Positions 52,885 to 61,015 of a stretch of 64,000 nt of DNA are shown piece by piece. The DNA is from Ruminococcus flavefaciens. GTDB lineage: Bacteria > Bacillota > Clostridia > Oscillospirales > Ruminococcaceae. Numbering within the stretch: position 1 is the first letter of the stretch; every line of letters begins with the position of its first letter. The notes under the pieces are model-generated. The model was not told where the DNA came from. It ran no database searches and saw only the letters and a list, made by a program, of their open reading frames with translations. The stretch spans positions 1-64,000 of the forward strand of contig NZ_FRCT01000003.1 in the NCBI RefSeq assembly GCF_900143025.1, in the 5' to 3' direction. Made by a program: the position numbers and the translations under genes.

Positions 52885-53226
52885 ATGCCTAAGAGATTTG
52901 ACACCGAGGGTACGCCGTTCCTTTTCGCCCCTCACAGCGAGGGAGAACTTGACGAATACTTCTCGGGCGATCACGAAAAGAGCGTATCAGTCGTGGCAAG
53001 GGACGTTATCGCAAGCCTTTCCGAGAGCCGTGACAGGCTCTCGGGCGAGGTATGGTACGACTTCTGCTACAATCAGCGCCGATACAAGCTCACACTGATG
53101 AAGTTTGCAGACACCATTGTTCGTGCGGACGTTACGATCAAAAACATCAAGTCACGGCTGATGAAATCCGAAATGGAAAACATCGAGCTGAAACAGCGTA
53201 TAAAGGAATTGGAGGGTAAGAAATGA
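52885..53226 (+). CDS. Hypothetical protein with C-terminal coiled coil
   Basis: A product of 113 residues with no family recognised. The middle is mixed; the last 35 residues are heptad-like ('IKNIKSRLMKSEMENIELKQRIKELEGKK'), so it may oligomerise. It is tightly placed (3 nt after the previous gene, 4-nt overlap with parB) and probably works with partition or replication of the element. Confidence 0.7.
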   Translation: MPKRFDTEGTPFLFAPHSEGELDEYFSGDHEKSVSVVARDVIASLSESRDRLSGEVWYDFCYNQRRYKLTLMKFADTIVRADVTIKNIKSRLMKSEMENIELKQRIKELEGKK

Positions 53227-54185
53227 ACAAGCCTGCATTTGATCTGGGAGCAATGCTGTCTGCTCCCGCTATACAGACCGCCGTACAGCAGTTACCATGC
53301 GAAAAACTGCACCCCTATCACAATCACAAGTTTGAGCTTTACACGGGCGAAAGACTTGATGATATGGTGGCAAGCATAAAGGAAAACGGTGTGCTTTCGC
53401 CTGTCATCGTACAGCCTGACGGTGACGGATATGAGATACTTATCGGGCATAACCGCTGGAATGCTTCAAAGATCGCCGGTCTGCCGACCGTTCCTGCTAT
53501 CGTTAAGACAGGACTTACCGAAGAAGAAGCATTTTTGTACACTGTTGAGAGTAATGTGATCCAGCGTGGATTCGATAATCTTCTAATCAGTGAACAGGCG
53601 GCAGTTGTTGCAAGCCGACACAGTGAAATGTTTTCTCCCGGCAAGCGAAGCGACATTCAGAGAGAACTTGTTCTTCTTGAAAATCCCGAAGCCGAAACGG
53701 ACGATACAGCAACCTTGAATCCAATGGGATCAAGGTTAGATACGAACGATCAAGTCGGTAAAGAGTACGGACTAAGCAAAGGTTCAGTTGTACGCCTTAT
53801 CCGCATAAACAAACTGACGGACGCTTTGAAAGCACTTGTTGACAGTGGAGATATTGCTATCCGAGCAGGAGTTGAACTGTCGTTCCTGTCCGAAAAGGCA
53901 CAGGCTGTTGTTGCTGAACAGGCTGAGGATTTCAAGGTTGACATGAAGAAGTCTAAGGCTCTCCACGATGCCGCCGACAAGGAAGGCAATATCGACACCG
54001 CTGCTATCGTCCGTATCATCACAGGCACAGCAGACGTAAAGCCGAAGCCTAAGAGCGTGAAGATCAGCGAGGAAACATTCTACAAATACTTTGAACCTGG
54101 CACGAAGAAAGCACAGGTCACGGAGACTATCGAAAAGGCGCTGGCTTTCTATTTTGCGAATGTCAGTGAGGAGGACAGAGAATGA
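53223..54185 (+). CDS. parB: ParB-family partition protein
   Basis: A 320-residue protein. ParB/Srx CTPase motifs are visible: 'LHPYHNHKF', 'DDMVASIKENGVLSPVIVQ', 'YEILIGHNRWNASKIAGL' and 'VESNVIQRGFDNLLISEQA' (about 30-125), followed by an HTH ('GSVVRLIRINKLTDALKALVDSG'). It binds parS-like sites and stimulates ParA. ATGA overlaps on both sides couple it to its neighbours. No parS was picked out by eye. Confidence 0.93.
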   Translation: MNKPAFDLGAMLSAPAIQTAVQQLPCEKLHPYHNHKFELYTGERLDDMVASIKENGVLSPVIVQPDGDGYEILIGHNRWNASKIAGLPTVPAIVKTGLTEEEAFLYTVESNVIQRGFDNLLISEQAAVVASRHSEMFSPGKRSDIQRELVLLENPEAETDDTATLNPMGSRLDTNDQVGKEYGLSKGSVVRLIRINKLTDALKALVDSGDIAIRAGVELSFLSEKAQAVVAEQAEDFKVDMKKSKALHDAADKEGNIDTAAIVRIITGTADVKPKPKSVKISEETFYKYFEPGTKKAQVTETIEKALAFYFANVSEEDRE

Positions 54186-54649
54186 AATACAAACAGGTGC
54201 AATACATGATTATCAGAGAGGAACAGGCAAATGTAATGCTCATCGAGAAACTTAGAAGTTTCAGAAAATATATAAACGAAGATATGTCTGATTGGGAACA
54301 GCTTATCGCTGTCGGCGGATTTATTGCAGATGTCATTAGGCTCATAAAGTGGGATAAATACAGAAAGTTGTTCAGCACGTCGTCATCGTGCGGAACATAC
54401 GCAGTCGGTAATACTATGACTTGCAGTGATATAATCAAAGAGTTATGGACGGCAATCGACTATGAAATAAACTCTCCACACGCCGATGAACTGAATATGA
54501 TATGGAATAAGTGGAATAGTGATGTTAAATACTTTCCCGACATTGAGAATATATCGGACATATATGAGGTTATTATATCAAAAATGGAAGAGTATCATCC
54601 GGGTTTTATGAACTGTGCAGATACATACTTCCATTTCTCAGACCTATAA
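54182..54649 (+). CDS. Hypothetical protein after parB
   Basis: A product of 155 residues, no family recognised. It is helical, rich in Trp, Tyr and Ile, without signal or TM. The base composition is more AT-rich than its neighbours, hinting at later insertion into the operon. The start overlaps the parB stop (ATGA), so it is translated; the helicase follows 19 nt later. Confidence 0.65.
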   Translation: MKYKQVQYMIIREEQANVMLIEKLRSFRKYINEDMSDWEQLIAVGGFIADVIRLIKWDKYRKLFSTSSSCGTYAVGNTMTCSDIIKELWTAIDYEINSPHADELNMIWNKWNSDVKYFPDIENISDIYEVIISKMEEYHPGFMNCADTYFHFSDL

Positions 54650-54668
54650 GAGATAAAAAGGAGCAAGA

Positions 54669-56228
54669 ATGGAGACAATTACCCTCAGAGACTACCAGCA
54701 GGAGTGCGTGAATATCATCAACAATACCGAAAGCGGATCGTATCTTGTCGCTGTTGCAACGGGCCTGGGAAAGACCGTTATCTTTTCTCACATTAAGCGG
54801 AGAGGACGTATGCTGATCCTCTCCCACCGTGAGGAATTGGTGTGGCAGCCACGCAAGTATTTTGACTGCACCTTCGGTGTTGAGCAAGCCGACAACCATA
54901 GCAACGGTGAGGAAGTCGTGTCGGCAAGTGTGCAGAGCCTTGTCAGACGGCTGGACAGCTTTTCGCCCGATGATTTTGATATAATCATCACGGACGAGGC
55001 ACACCACGCTGTTGCAGACACATACCGCCGTATCTATGACTATTTCAAGCCACGGCTACACATCGGCTTTACAGCTACTCCGAACAGAGCCGACAACGTA
55101 AAGCTGGGGGAGATATACAGCAAGATCATCTACGAACGAAACCTCAAATGGGGTATCGACCACAAGTACCTCACCGATGTGAAGTGCTTTACCGTGGACA
55201 TAGGCTTTGACCTTTCGGAAGTCCACAAGCAGTGCGATGACCTCAACCTTGCGGAGCTTTCAAGTGCGGTGGACAATCCGCTTCAAAACGAAGCTGTTGC
55301 AAGAGCTTACTATGAAAAGGCTGTCGGTCAGACGCTTATCTTTGCCACTACGGTACAGCACGCTTATCATATCGCAGAGCTGATAGACGGCGCTGTTGTG
55401 GTGACGGCAGAAACGCAGAATCGTGCGGAGATCATCGAGCGTTTCACAAACCGTGAGATACCCTGTCTTGTTAACTGTATGGTATTCACCGAGGGTACAG
55501 ATATGCCCCTGATCGAAACGGTCATCATCGCCAGACCGACACGAAATGCAAGCCTTTACACCCAAATGGTGGGCAGAGGTCTGAGGACGCACGAAGGCAA
55601 GGACGCTCTCAATCTGATAGATTGTGTGGGCATCACAGGCAAGCTGGATATTTGCCAGGCTCCCGACCTGTTCGGCATTGGTGAGATACCGAAAGATATT
55701 CCTCCCGAGAAATTGCAGGGCAAACTCCTGACAGAGATCGAAGAAATGGTCACGGAGGAACTGAACAAGCCTGCACCGCCTCCCGACTGGAAGATCAACG
55801 TCCAGCTTATCAAGCTGTTTGCTGACAACGGAAACTATGACACCCACAATGTCAACTATGTTGTTCTCCCCAACGGAGACATGACCTGTTCTATCGGTGA
55901 AGGGCGAATTTTCCGAGTGACCGCCGAGGACATCACGGGCAACAGCAGTGCGTATCTCAAACATGATGATATTATTGTGAGGACTGTTCCCACCGCACCT
56001 ATGCAGGACATTCTTGACGAGGTGCATCATATCCTGGTGTGCGACTATCAGCAGGCTATCTACCTATGGGACATTCCACACGTTATGCGCTGGGCGAACG
56101 TGCCTGCATCGGACAAGCAGAAAGCCCTGATACAGCGACTTGCCCGTAAGAAAAAACGAAAAGACATTCAGGTCAATGACCTTAGCAAATATGAAGCATC
56201 TGTCTTGATCGGGCAGATGACAGGTTAA
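54669..56228 (+). CDS. DEAD/DEAH-box superfamily 2 helicase
   Basis: A 519-residue helicase. 'LRDYQQECV' (Q-like motif), Walker A ATGLGKT, motif Ib SASVQSLVR, DEAH box DEAHHA, motif III FTATPNRAD, then the second RecA domain with 'TLIFATTVQHAYHIAEL', 'FTEGTDMPLIETVII' and motif VI QMVGRGLRTHEGK. It resembles SSL2/XPB-like helicases of conjugative elements. The C-terminal about 130 residues are unassigned. It probably unwinds DNA during replication or transfer of the element. AAGGAG precedes the ATG. Confidence 0.9.
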   Translation: METITLRDYQQECVNIINNTESGSYLVAVATGLGKTVIFSHIKRRGRMLILSHREELVWQPRKYFDCTFGVEQADNHSNGEEVVSASVQSLVRRLDSFSPDDFDIIITDEAHHAVADTYRRIYDYFKPRLHIGFTATPNRADNVKLGEIYSKIIYERNLKWGIDHKYLTDVKCFTVDIGFDLSEVHKQCDDLNLAELSSAVDNPLQNEAVARAYYEKAVGQTLIFATTVQHAYHIAELIDGAVVVTAETQNRAEIIERFTNREIPCLVNCMVFTEGTDMPLIETVIIARPTRNASLYTQMVGRGLRTHEGKDALNLIDCVGITGKLDICQAPDLFGIGEIPKDIPPEKLQGKLLTEIEEMVTEELNKPAPPPDWKINVQLIKLFADNGNYDTHNVNYVVLPNGDMTCSIGEGRIFRVTAEDITGNSSAYLKHDDIIVRTVPTAPMQDILDEVHHILVCDYQQAIYLWDIPHVMRWANVPASDKQKALIQRLARKKKRKDIQVNDLSKYEASVLIGQMTG

Positions 56229-56242
56229 AGGAGAATATAACG

Positions 56243-56953
56243 ATGAAGAAGTTTATTATAACGTTATCCGCATTTATCATAACGTCAATGCCGTTTTCCG
56301 TTACGGCTTATGCCGCCGAAAACCTTGACCGAGACTACATTGAAGCCGAGATCTGGGACGATATGTGGAACGGCAAGGGAGACAACGGTATCGACTTTCC
56401 CGAAGCATCGTACAAGCACCACCTGCTTGACAAGTGGCTTGACGAGAACTACGGCTTGGACGAATATGACTGGTCCGAGCTGGGTGAACTGAAATACGAA
56501 TACAAGGACTACTACCGCAGTTACATTGAGGACTTCGACTTCAACGATGATGACAACGGCAACTGGACCATTGAAACACCCGAACACAGCTATTCTTTCA
56601 CCTATTGGCAGGACAATTGGATCATGACCGATGAAAACGGCAACACCGTAGACAGCTTTCCGCCGTTCAGCACCTTAAAGGACGATGAAGAACCCGCAGT
56701 GCCGCAGGGCAGGCACATTGACGATGACGGCAACGGCTCACCGAGAGTTATCGGCAAGGTCTCAGGCGGAACGGAATCGGCTTCTGAGGCGGCTTCTGGT
56801 GCAGACAGTGAAGTTACACCCGACACCGCTTCAAGCGTTTCTGAGAGCCGTTCAGGTGCGTCTGAGAGTAACCCTATGCCGATCATCGCAGGAGTGGCTA
56901 TCGCCGCAGGTGTCGGAGTTGGCGGTTACTTTATGATGAAGAAGAAAAAGTGA
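56243..56953 (+). CDS. Exported, membrane-anchored acidic protein
   Basis: A 236-residue protein. Signal peptide about 1-26 (cleaved near AYAAE). A mature, very acidic and Tyr/Trp-rich domain (about 30-150) follows, then a Ser/Glu-rich stalk (about 160-205) and a C-terminal TM (PIIAGVAIAAGVGVGGYF) with a MMKKKK tail. It should face outside and be held in the membrane. Its place in the transfer operon suggests a role in cell contact or entry control; no family is recognised. 14 nt after the helicase. Confidence 0.7.
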   Translation: MKKFIITLSAFIITSMPFSVTAYAAENLDRDYIEAEIWDDMWNGKGDNGIDFPEASYKHHLLDKWLDENYGLDEYDWSELGELKYEYKDYYRSYIEDFDFNDDDNGNWTIETPEHSYSFTYWQDNWIMTDENGNTVDSFPPFSTLKDDEEPAVPQGRHIDDDGNGSPRVIGKVSGGTESASEAASGADSEVTPDTASSVSESRSGASESNPMPIIAGVAIAAGVGVGGYFMMKKKK

Positions 56954-56961
56954 GGTACGCT

Positions 56962-57372
56962 ATGATCTTTAAGAGCAAGGAGCTTGTGAATGTGCCTGAG
57001 CGTGGCGAAATGCCCGTGTGGTCAGTGGATACGGACACGCAGACGGTCACGCACGTTCACCCTAAGACATTCAAGACCGAGGAACACCGTTTCTTCCGTG
57101 ACTATATCCGCTATCATCTGCACTATTCGGAGGAAGAAAATCCCGAGCGCTTGCAGAAACTTGTGGACAATGGGGAGATATTTCAGTATCTCTCTGACCT
57201 TGACAACAGGGTGTTCGACGCTCTTGACAGTCAGGAGGAACTTTTGAAAGCGAACAGCCGTGAGTTTCAGGAAGCCCACGAAAAGGGCGATATTGTCACT
57301 GAGTGTGCGATAGGAAATCTGCTTCAGCAGCAGGCAAGGGAAAGCGTGTTTGAAGCGATGATATATGTGTGA
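56962..57372 (+). CDS. Hypothetical element protein
   Basis: A product of 136 residues, no family recognised. It is soluble and charged, with 'FFRDYIRYHLHYSEEENPERLQKLVDNGEIFQYLSDLD' in the middle and a helical end. The ATG is chosen with GAGG 6 nt ahead; the in-frame GTG 12 nt earlier lies in the preceding gene's stop. It fits tightly in the operon (8 nt after the exported-protein gene, 9 nt before the next). Confidence 0.7.
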   Translation: MIFKSKELVNVPERGEMPVWSVDTDTQTVTHVHPKTFKTEEHRFFRDYIRYHLHYSEEENPERLQKLVDNGEIFQYLSDLDNRVFDALDSQEELLKANSREFQEAHEKGDIVTECAIGNLLQQQARESVFEAMIYV

Positions 57373-57381
57373 GGTGCGGTC

Positions 57382-57564
57382 ATGTTTTGTGCGAACTGTT
57401 ACAAGGAGATACCCGCAGGCAAGGCTTATTACAAGCATCAGGACACAAACCAGAGCTTCTGCACCCTTGACTGCCTGAATGACTGGCTGATCTATGCCCA
57501 CGCTGTGACCCTTGAGACCAGCGAGGGCGAAGAACGTGTTGAGGTGAATGATGATGACGAGTGA
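57382..57564 (+). CDS. Small zinc-finger-like protein
   Basis: A product of 60 residues. Cys3-x2-Cys6 and a second pair (CTLDC) around 'GKAYYKHQDTNQSFC' form a likely treble-clef or zinc-ribbon; the tail is acidic. GAGGTG precedes the ATG. It overlaps the next gene by 17 nt. Function unknown. Confidence 0.7.
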   Translation: MFCANCYKEIPAGKAYYKHQDTNQSFCTLDCLNDWLIYAHAVTLETSEGEERVEVNDDDE

Positions 57565-57769
57565 GGAATTTGTAGAGGACTTGCGGAAAAGCGGAGTTAT
57601 GCTTTTAAAGAACAATGGATCTCTCACTGATATTCCGTCTGATTTTCTGAGCAAGGCAACAGAGTTCTGCAAGTCTATGGGGTGCAGTTCAGTGATATAT
57701 GATATTTACGATCCGCAGGACAGCGAGCATACCGAGCTGACCGTTTCGGATTGTGGGTATGCGGAATAA
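57548..57769 (+). CDS. Small hypothetical protein, end of operon
   Basis: A 73-residue soluble protein without known domain ('TSEEFVEDLRKSGVMLLKNNGSL', 'FCKSMGCSSVIYDIYDPQD'). Three ATG codons in a row follow GAGGTG; the first is used. It is the last gene of the ssb-led operon, closed by a hairpin just after the stop. Confidence 0.7.
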   Translation: MMMTSEEFVEDLRKSGVMLLKNNGSLTDIPSDFLSKATEFCKSMGCSSVIYDIYDPQDSEHTELTVSDCGYAE

Positions 57770-57772
57770 GAA

Positions 57773-57806
57773 ACGGATAGCCGTCTTATGAGGACGGTCT
57801 ATCCGT
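57773..57806. terminator. Hairpin closing the ssb-led operon
   Basis: ACGGATAG-CCGTC / GACGG-t-CTATCCGT with a 7-nt loop, between convergent genes. The T-run is weak. Confidence 0.65.
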
Positions 57807-57858
57807 GTTTGAGTATATTCAGTTACTAAGCTAAATCAGAAGTTGTGTTTCTGATTAT

Positions 57859-58662
57859 TCAGAATCCACCGTAATGTTTTAAGGTTTCTGCTGCAATTTC
57901 GGAACCGACATTCATAGCCTTTTCAATATTATTTTCGAGCATATATGAGCAAACAAATCCGGCGTGATAGCTGTCACCACAACCGGTCGTGTCAATTATG
58001 CGTTCAACTTTCACAGCTTGAACTTTGAATTCCTGTCCATTACAGTATGTAACGCTTCCACGTTCTGCAAGTGACACGTTGAACAGGCAACGGTATTTAT
58101 TCGATAATTCTTTGAACTTCGGCAGGAGTTCTTCCGAGCCGCTTATCATAAAGAAATCAACATGCGGAGCAAATCGTTCCATATCTGCAAAATCTCTATA
58201 TACATCAAAATCTACCGCAAGCTTAAAGCCAAGAGTTTCCTTCAGTTCAACTACTTGCGAAAAACACGAAGCCCAGAAATGGACAAAGACTACATCGGAC
58301 CTTGATAAGATTTTGATTTCATTATAATTCAGTACGATGTTATCGAGAATTTTTCCGTTCCATGAATCATCTTTATAATACCTATCGCCCGATTCTGTAA
58401 GGTAAGTCATATTATTTGCAGTCTGATACCTTTCATCAATGCGTATATGGTTTTTATCAATATCAAGCTTTGATATTGAATCCATTATCGCTTCTGCATA
58501 TTTATCTTTTCCGACAACACCAAGAAGCGTAACATCTATATCCTTAAAGTGCGAGGCATGAGCAGCAAAATTCAATGCTTCTCCTCCCGGTCTGATTATT
58601 TCAGTACCGTAAAAAACATCTGCACATATACAAGGAAGTGCAGTCAGCTTAATTTTATTCAT
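57859..58662 (-). CDS. PfkB-family sugar kinase
   Basis: A 267-residue kinase. 'RPGGEALNFAAHASHF' is the substrate-binding glycine region, and the ATP-site signature is DTTGCGDSYHAGF (catalytic Asp). The short length and 'NFAAHASHF' recall FrlD-like fructosamine kinases or similar small PfkB members, but the substrate cannot be set. It has its own consensus promoter and reads against the transfer operon, with AT-rich DNA, so it looks like metabolic cargo. Its start follows GAGGTGGTATA. Confidence 0.85.
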   Translation of the reverse strand: MNKIKLTALPCICADVFYGTEIIRPGGEALNFAAHASHFKDIDVTLLGVVGKDKYAEAIMDSISKLDIDKNHIRIDERYQTANNMTYLTESGDRYYKDDSWNGKILDNIVLNYNEIKILSRSDVVFVHFWASCFSQVVELKETLGFKLAVDFDVYRDFADMERFAPHVDFFMISGSEELLPKFKELSNKYRCLFNVSLAERGSVTYCNGQEFKVQAVKVERIIDTTGCGDSYHAGFVCSYMLENNIEKAMNVGSEIAAETLKHYGGF

Positions 58663-58723
58663 TATACCACCTCACAAATTCCGATTTAGCAGAGAGAGCC
58701 GTATTGTTCTCTCACTTACCACT

Positions 58724-58752
58724 ATTATACCAAACCGCCCCGAAAAAGTCAA
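58724..58752 (-). promoter_or_regulatory. Promoter of the PfkB kinase gene
   Basis: TTGACT and TATAAT with 17-bp spacing on the minus strand, about 60 nt before the start. Confidence 0.8.
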
Positions 58753-58781
58753 TCTCTGCACACTTTTTCACACCCTTTTCA

Positions 58782-58810
58782 TTGCAATATACCGTCGTTC
58801 GTGCTATAAT
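58782..58810 (+). promoter_or_regulatory. Promoter of the HhH-NYN gene pair
   Basis: TTGCAA and TATAAT with 17-bp spacing, 31 nt before the start of the first gene. Confidence 0.8.
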
Positions 58811-58841
58811 TGACTCATAGAGCAGATCGGAGGTGATTGCA

Positions 58842-59075
58842 ATGGAAAACCAACCAACTATTGACCGAGCATTATATAAGAAGATCAAGTCAATGGACAA
58901 CTTCGTAAAAAACGTGTATCAGCAGGGATATAATGATGCACAGGCACAGAGTATTGACTATGATAAGCTCAAAGCCGATTTAGCTTGTATCAAAGGCATT
59001 GGTGAGAGCAGACTTCAAGAAACAATGTCGGTCATTGATAAGCATATCGAAAACACAAGCGATAAAGGAGGATAA
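58842..59075 (+). CDS. Small helix-hairpin-helix-like protein
   Basis: A product of 77 residues. The C-terminal part 'DLACIKGIGESRLQETMSVIDKHI' has the hG-x-G-h hairpin seen in helix-hairpin-helix DNA-binding motifs; the first half is helical. GGAGGTGATTGCA leads to the chosen ATG. It lies 2 nt before the NYN gene and shares its promoter, so both act together, possibly as nucleic-acid binder and nuclease. Confidence 0.65.
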   Translation: MENQPTIDRALYKKIKSMDNFVKNVYQQGYNDAQAQSIDYDKLKADLACIKGIGESRLQETMSVIDKHIENTSDKGG

Positions 59076-59077
59076 CC

Positions 59078-60403
59078 TTGACCGTTGATACAAAAGAGGT
59101 AGTAACTGCCATAGCCTACCTGATTGGAGTAAGAAAATCGGCATTGGAAACGAGTTTCAGGGAAGAATGTCCCGATACCCTCGACACTCTCTATGCCAGC
59201 AAAGAAGCAACTATTATCCGCTATCTGAGCAAGCTGAGGACTTCATTGTTCCAGCATTTCAAAAAGACCGATGACGCTATGCGCTTTGACCTGAAAAACC
59301 TGACCTCTCTTGAATGGTATGACAAAGAAAATATCCGACAGCTTGAGAAATGGGGAATACAGGTCATTCAGGCAAATTACCGTTCCGAAAAGTATATGCA
59401 GGATCTCACACGGCTTATAAATGAACATATTGACAGCTGTTCGGGGCTTTTCTACGATTGGATAAATTGGGACTATATCAGAAACCTGTTTTACGTCCCG
59501 AAATACAATAAGCCGAACGTGATGAAAGACGAGTTTACTAAGTACATGGCGAACATCGAGTATTATCCGTTTCAGCAGTACATATACTGGACCCCCGGCA
59601 ATCACGGCGGTATTCTTTCATCTGACCGCAAGTTTCTCAAACTTCTGTATGAAATGAACGGCGATGTATTTTCCGATTACACGAAGTACCGTGATGCCGA
59701 TGACGATACCAGAAACAACATTTATAATTTTATAGACAGTTCAGCCAAGACCGCAATTGCTGTTGACTGCGAAAATTCAAACCCATTCAAACTGTACAGT
59801 GTTCTTAAAGGCTTAAATCAAGAAGAACTTGCCAGGATCGAAAAAATCACGCTCTATGATGATCCGAACACTACAACAGGCTGGGACTGGCTGTCGAAAT
59901 TCACGCAGATACCTGTTGAGCATATTGAGATCGACCGAGTGACGGACAGAAAGTCGCTTGTAGACGTTAGAATGACCGCAAGCGTGGTCACTGACTTCTA
60001 TCGGAACGGAGTGACTTCGTTCATCATCGTATCGAGCGACTCGGACTATTGGGGTTTGATCGAGAGCCTGCCCGACGCAAACTTCCTTGTGATGTATGAG
60101 TACGAAAAATGCGGTTCAGCGATAAAGAACGCCCTCACTCAACACGGTATTTACTACTGTTCGATAGACGATTTTTGTTCTGCCGGCACCGAGGACATGA
60201 AACGTGCGGTACTCTTTGCGGAGCTTGAAAAGCACCTGCCTACGCTCATAGGTGAGAACCCATTGGAGCTTACCCACAAACTATACGAAGAATCAAGGGT
60301 GACGGCTACGAAAAAGGAAATGGAGAATTTCTGTAATCGGTATGTCAAGACCTTGAAACTGAAAATCGTTGAGGGGAAATTTGTGATCGAGATACAGAAA
60401 TGA
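59078..60403 (+). CDS. NYN-domain putative nuclease
   Basis: A 441-residue soluble protein. The N-terminal half is helical and unassigned. The NYN (PIN-like) domain at about 224-365 shows three acidic motifs: AIAVDCENSN (Asp230, Glu232), SLVDVRMTASVV (Asp296) and IIVSSDSDYWGLIE (Asp321, Asp323), then 'CGSAIKNAL'. NYN proteins are metal-dependent RNases. The length is greater than that of simple LabA/NYN proteins. The start is TTG with AAAGGAGG 7 nt ahead. Its place as cargo with a small DNA/RNA-binding partner suggests defence or RNA processing; untested. Confidence 0.75.
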   Translation: MTVDTKEVVTAIAYLIGVRKSALETSFREECPDTLDTLYASKEATIIRYLSKLRTSLFQHFKKTDDAMRFDLKNLTSLEWYDKENIRQLEKWGIQVIQANYRSEKYMQDLTRLINEHIDSCSGLFYDWINWDYIRNLFYVPKYNKPNVMKDEFTKYMANIEYYPFQQYIYWTPGNHGGILSSDRKFLKLLYEMNGDVFSDYTKYRDADDDTRNNIYNFIDSSAKTAIAVDCENSNPFKLYSVLKGLNQEELARIEKITLYDDPNTTTGWDWLSKFTQIPVEHIEIDRVTDRKSLVDVRMTASVVTDFYRNGVTSFIIVSSDSDYWGLIESLPDANFLVMYEYEKCGSAIKNALTQHGIYYCSIDDFCSAGTEDMKRAVLFAELEKHLPTLIGENPLELTHKLYEESRVTATKKEMENFCNRYVKTLKLKIVEGKFVIEIQK

Positions 60404-60407
60404 CAAA

Positions 60408-60440
60408 ACAGGGAGCGAAGTTACGCTCCCTGTTCTGTTT
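60408..60440 (+). terminator. Terminator of the HhH-NYN pair
   Basis: ACAGGGAGCG / CGCTCCCTGT with a 6-nt loop, then TCTGTTTTG. Confidence 0.85.
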
Positions 60441-60574
60441 TGTGCGCTATGTTATGGGGAAATTGCTTTCAGAGGCCTTTTTTGCGGCGCATATCCAGAC
60501 ATTATCTGAAAGACTGGACTTTCAGCCTGCATTGCTCTATACTTATATTATAGCCATTACAAGGAGGTCAACCT

Positions 60575-60817
60575 ATGGACATTTTGAAAGATATAGTGGA
60601 ACACATACGCTTGGACTTTGACCAAACTCTATTGGTCGATGAAGAATACACCAATGCAGAAGAAAGATTGCACAACTTCATTGAAAACGAGCTGCCGCCT
60701 GAGAAATCACATGAAATAGACTCGCTCGTCAATGACGTAACAAATGCTATGTTTCACGCTGCCATCTTGTACGGTATTAAGTATGGAGCAAGGCTCACAA
60801 CGGAATTACTGGAATGA
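60575..60817 (+). CDS. Small hypothetical protein (DUF6809-like?)
   Basis: An 80-residue helical protein ('YTNAEERLHNFIENELPPEKSHEIDSLVNDVTNAMFHAAILYGIKYGARL'). The pattern with a late 'YGIKYGAR' recalls small proteins (DUF6809-like) often found in Bacillota elements; the match is loose. A perfect AAGGAGGT ahead of the ATG and a terminator right after the stop mark it as a real gene. Confidence 0.65.
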   Translation: MDILKDIVEHIRLDFDQTLLVDEEYTNAEERLHNFIENELPPEKSHEIDSLVNDVTNAMFHAAILYGIKYGARLTTELLE

Positions 60818-60818
60818 T

Positions 60819-60858
60819 AAAATCCACGCAGATCACAAACGATTTGCGTGGATTTTAT
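60819..60858 (+). terminator. Terminator after the 80-residue gene
   Basis: AAATCCACGCA / TGCGTGGATTT with a 14-nt loop, then TTA. Confidence 0.75.
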
Positions 60859-60926
60859 TAGATGTACTGCAACATTAGTATTCCTTATCAATTTTGAATT
60901 GTATAACATCATTTTGTGCCTTTATA

Positions 60927-60955
60927 TTGAAGTATGCGGCGAAATGTGCTATAAT
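60927..60955 (+). promoter_or_regulatory. Promoter of the 471-residue orphan gene
   Basis: TTGAAG and TATAAT with 17-bp spacing, about 60 nt before the start. Confidence 0.7.
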
Positions 60956-61015
60956 AGAATACGAAGAACATAGCTTTATGATAAGCTATAAACCAAATCA
61001 ATGGAGAAACATAGT

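Noticed and set aside
60400..60621. Plus-strand 73-codon frame after the NYN gene
   Set aside because: It starts over the terminator hairpin and overlaps a better gene with a perfect ribosome binding site.
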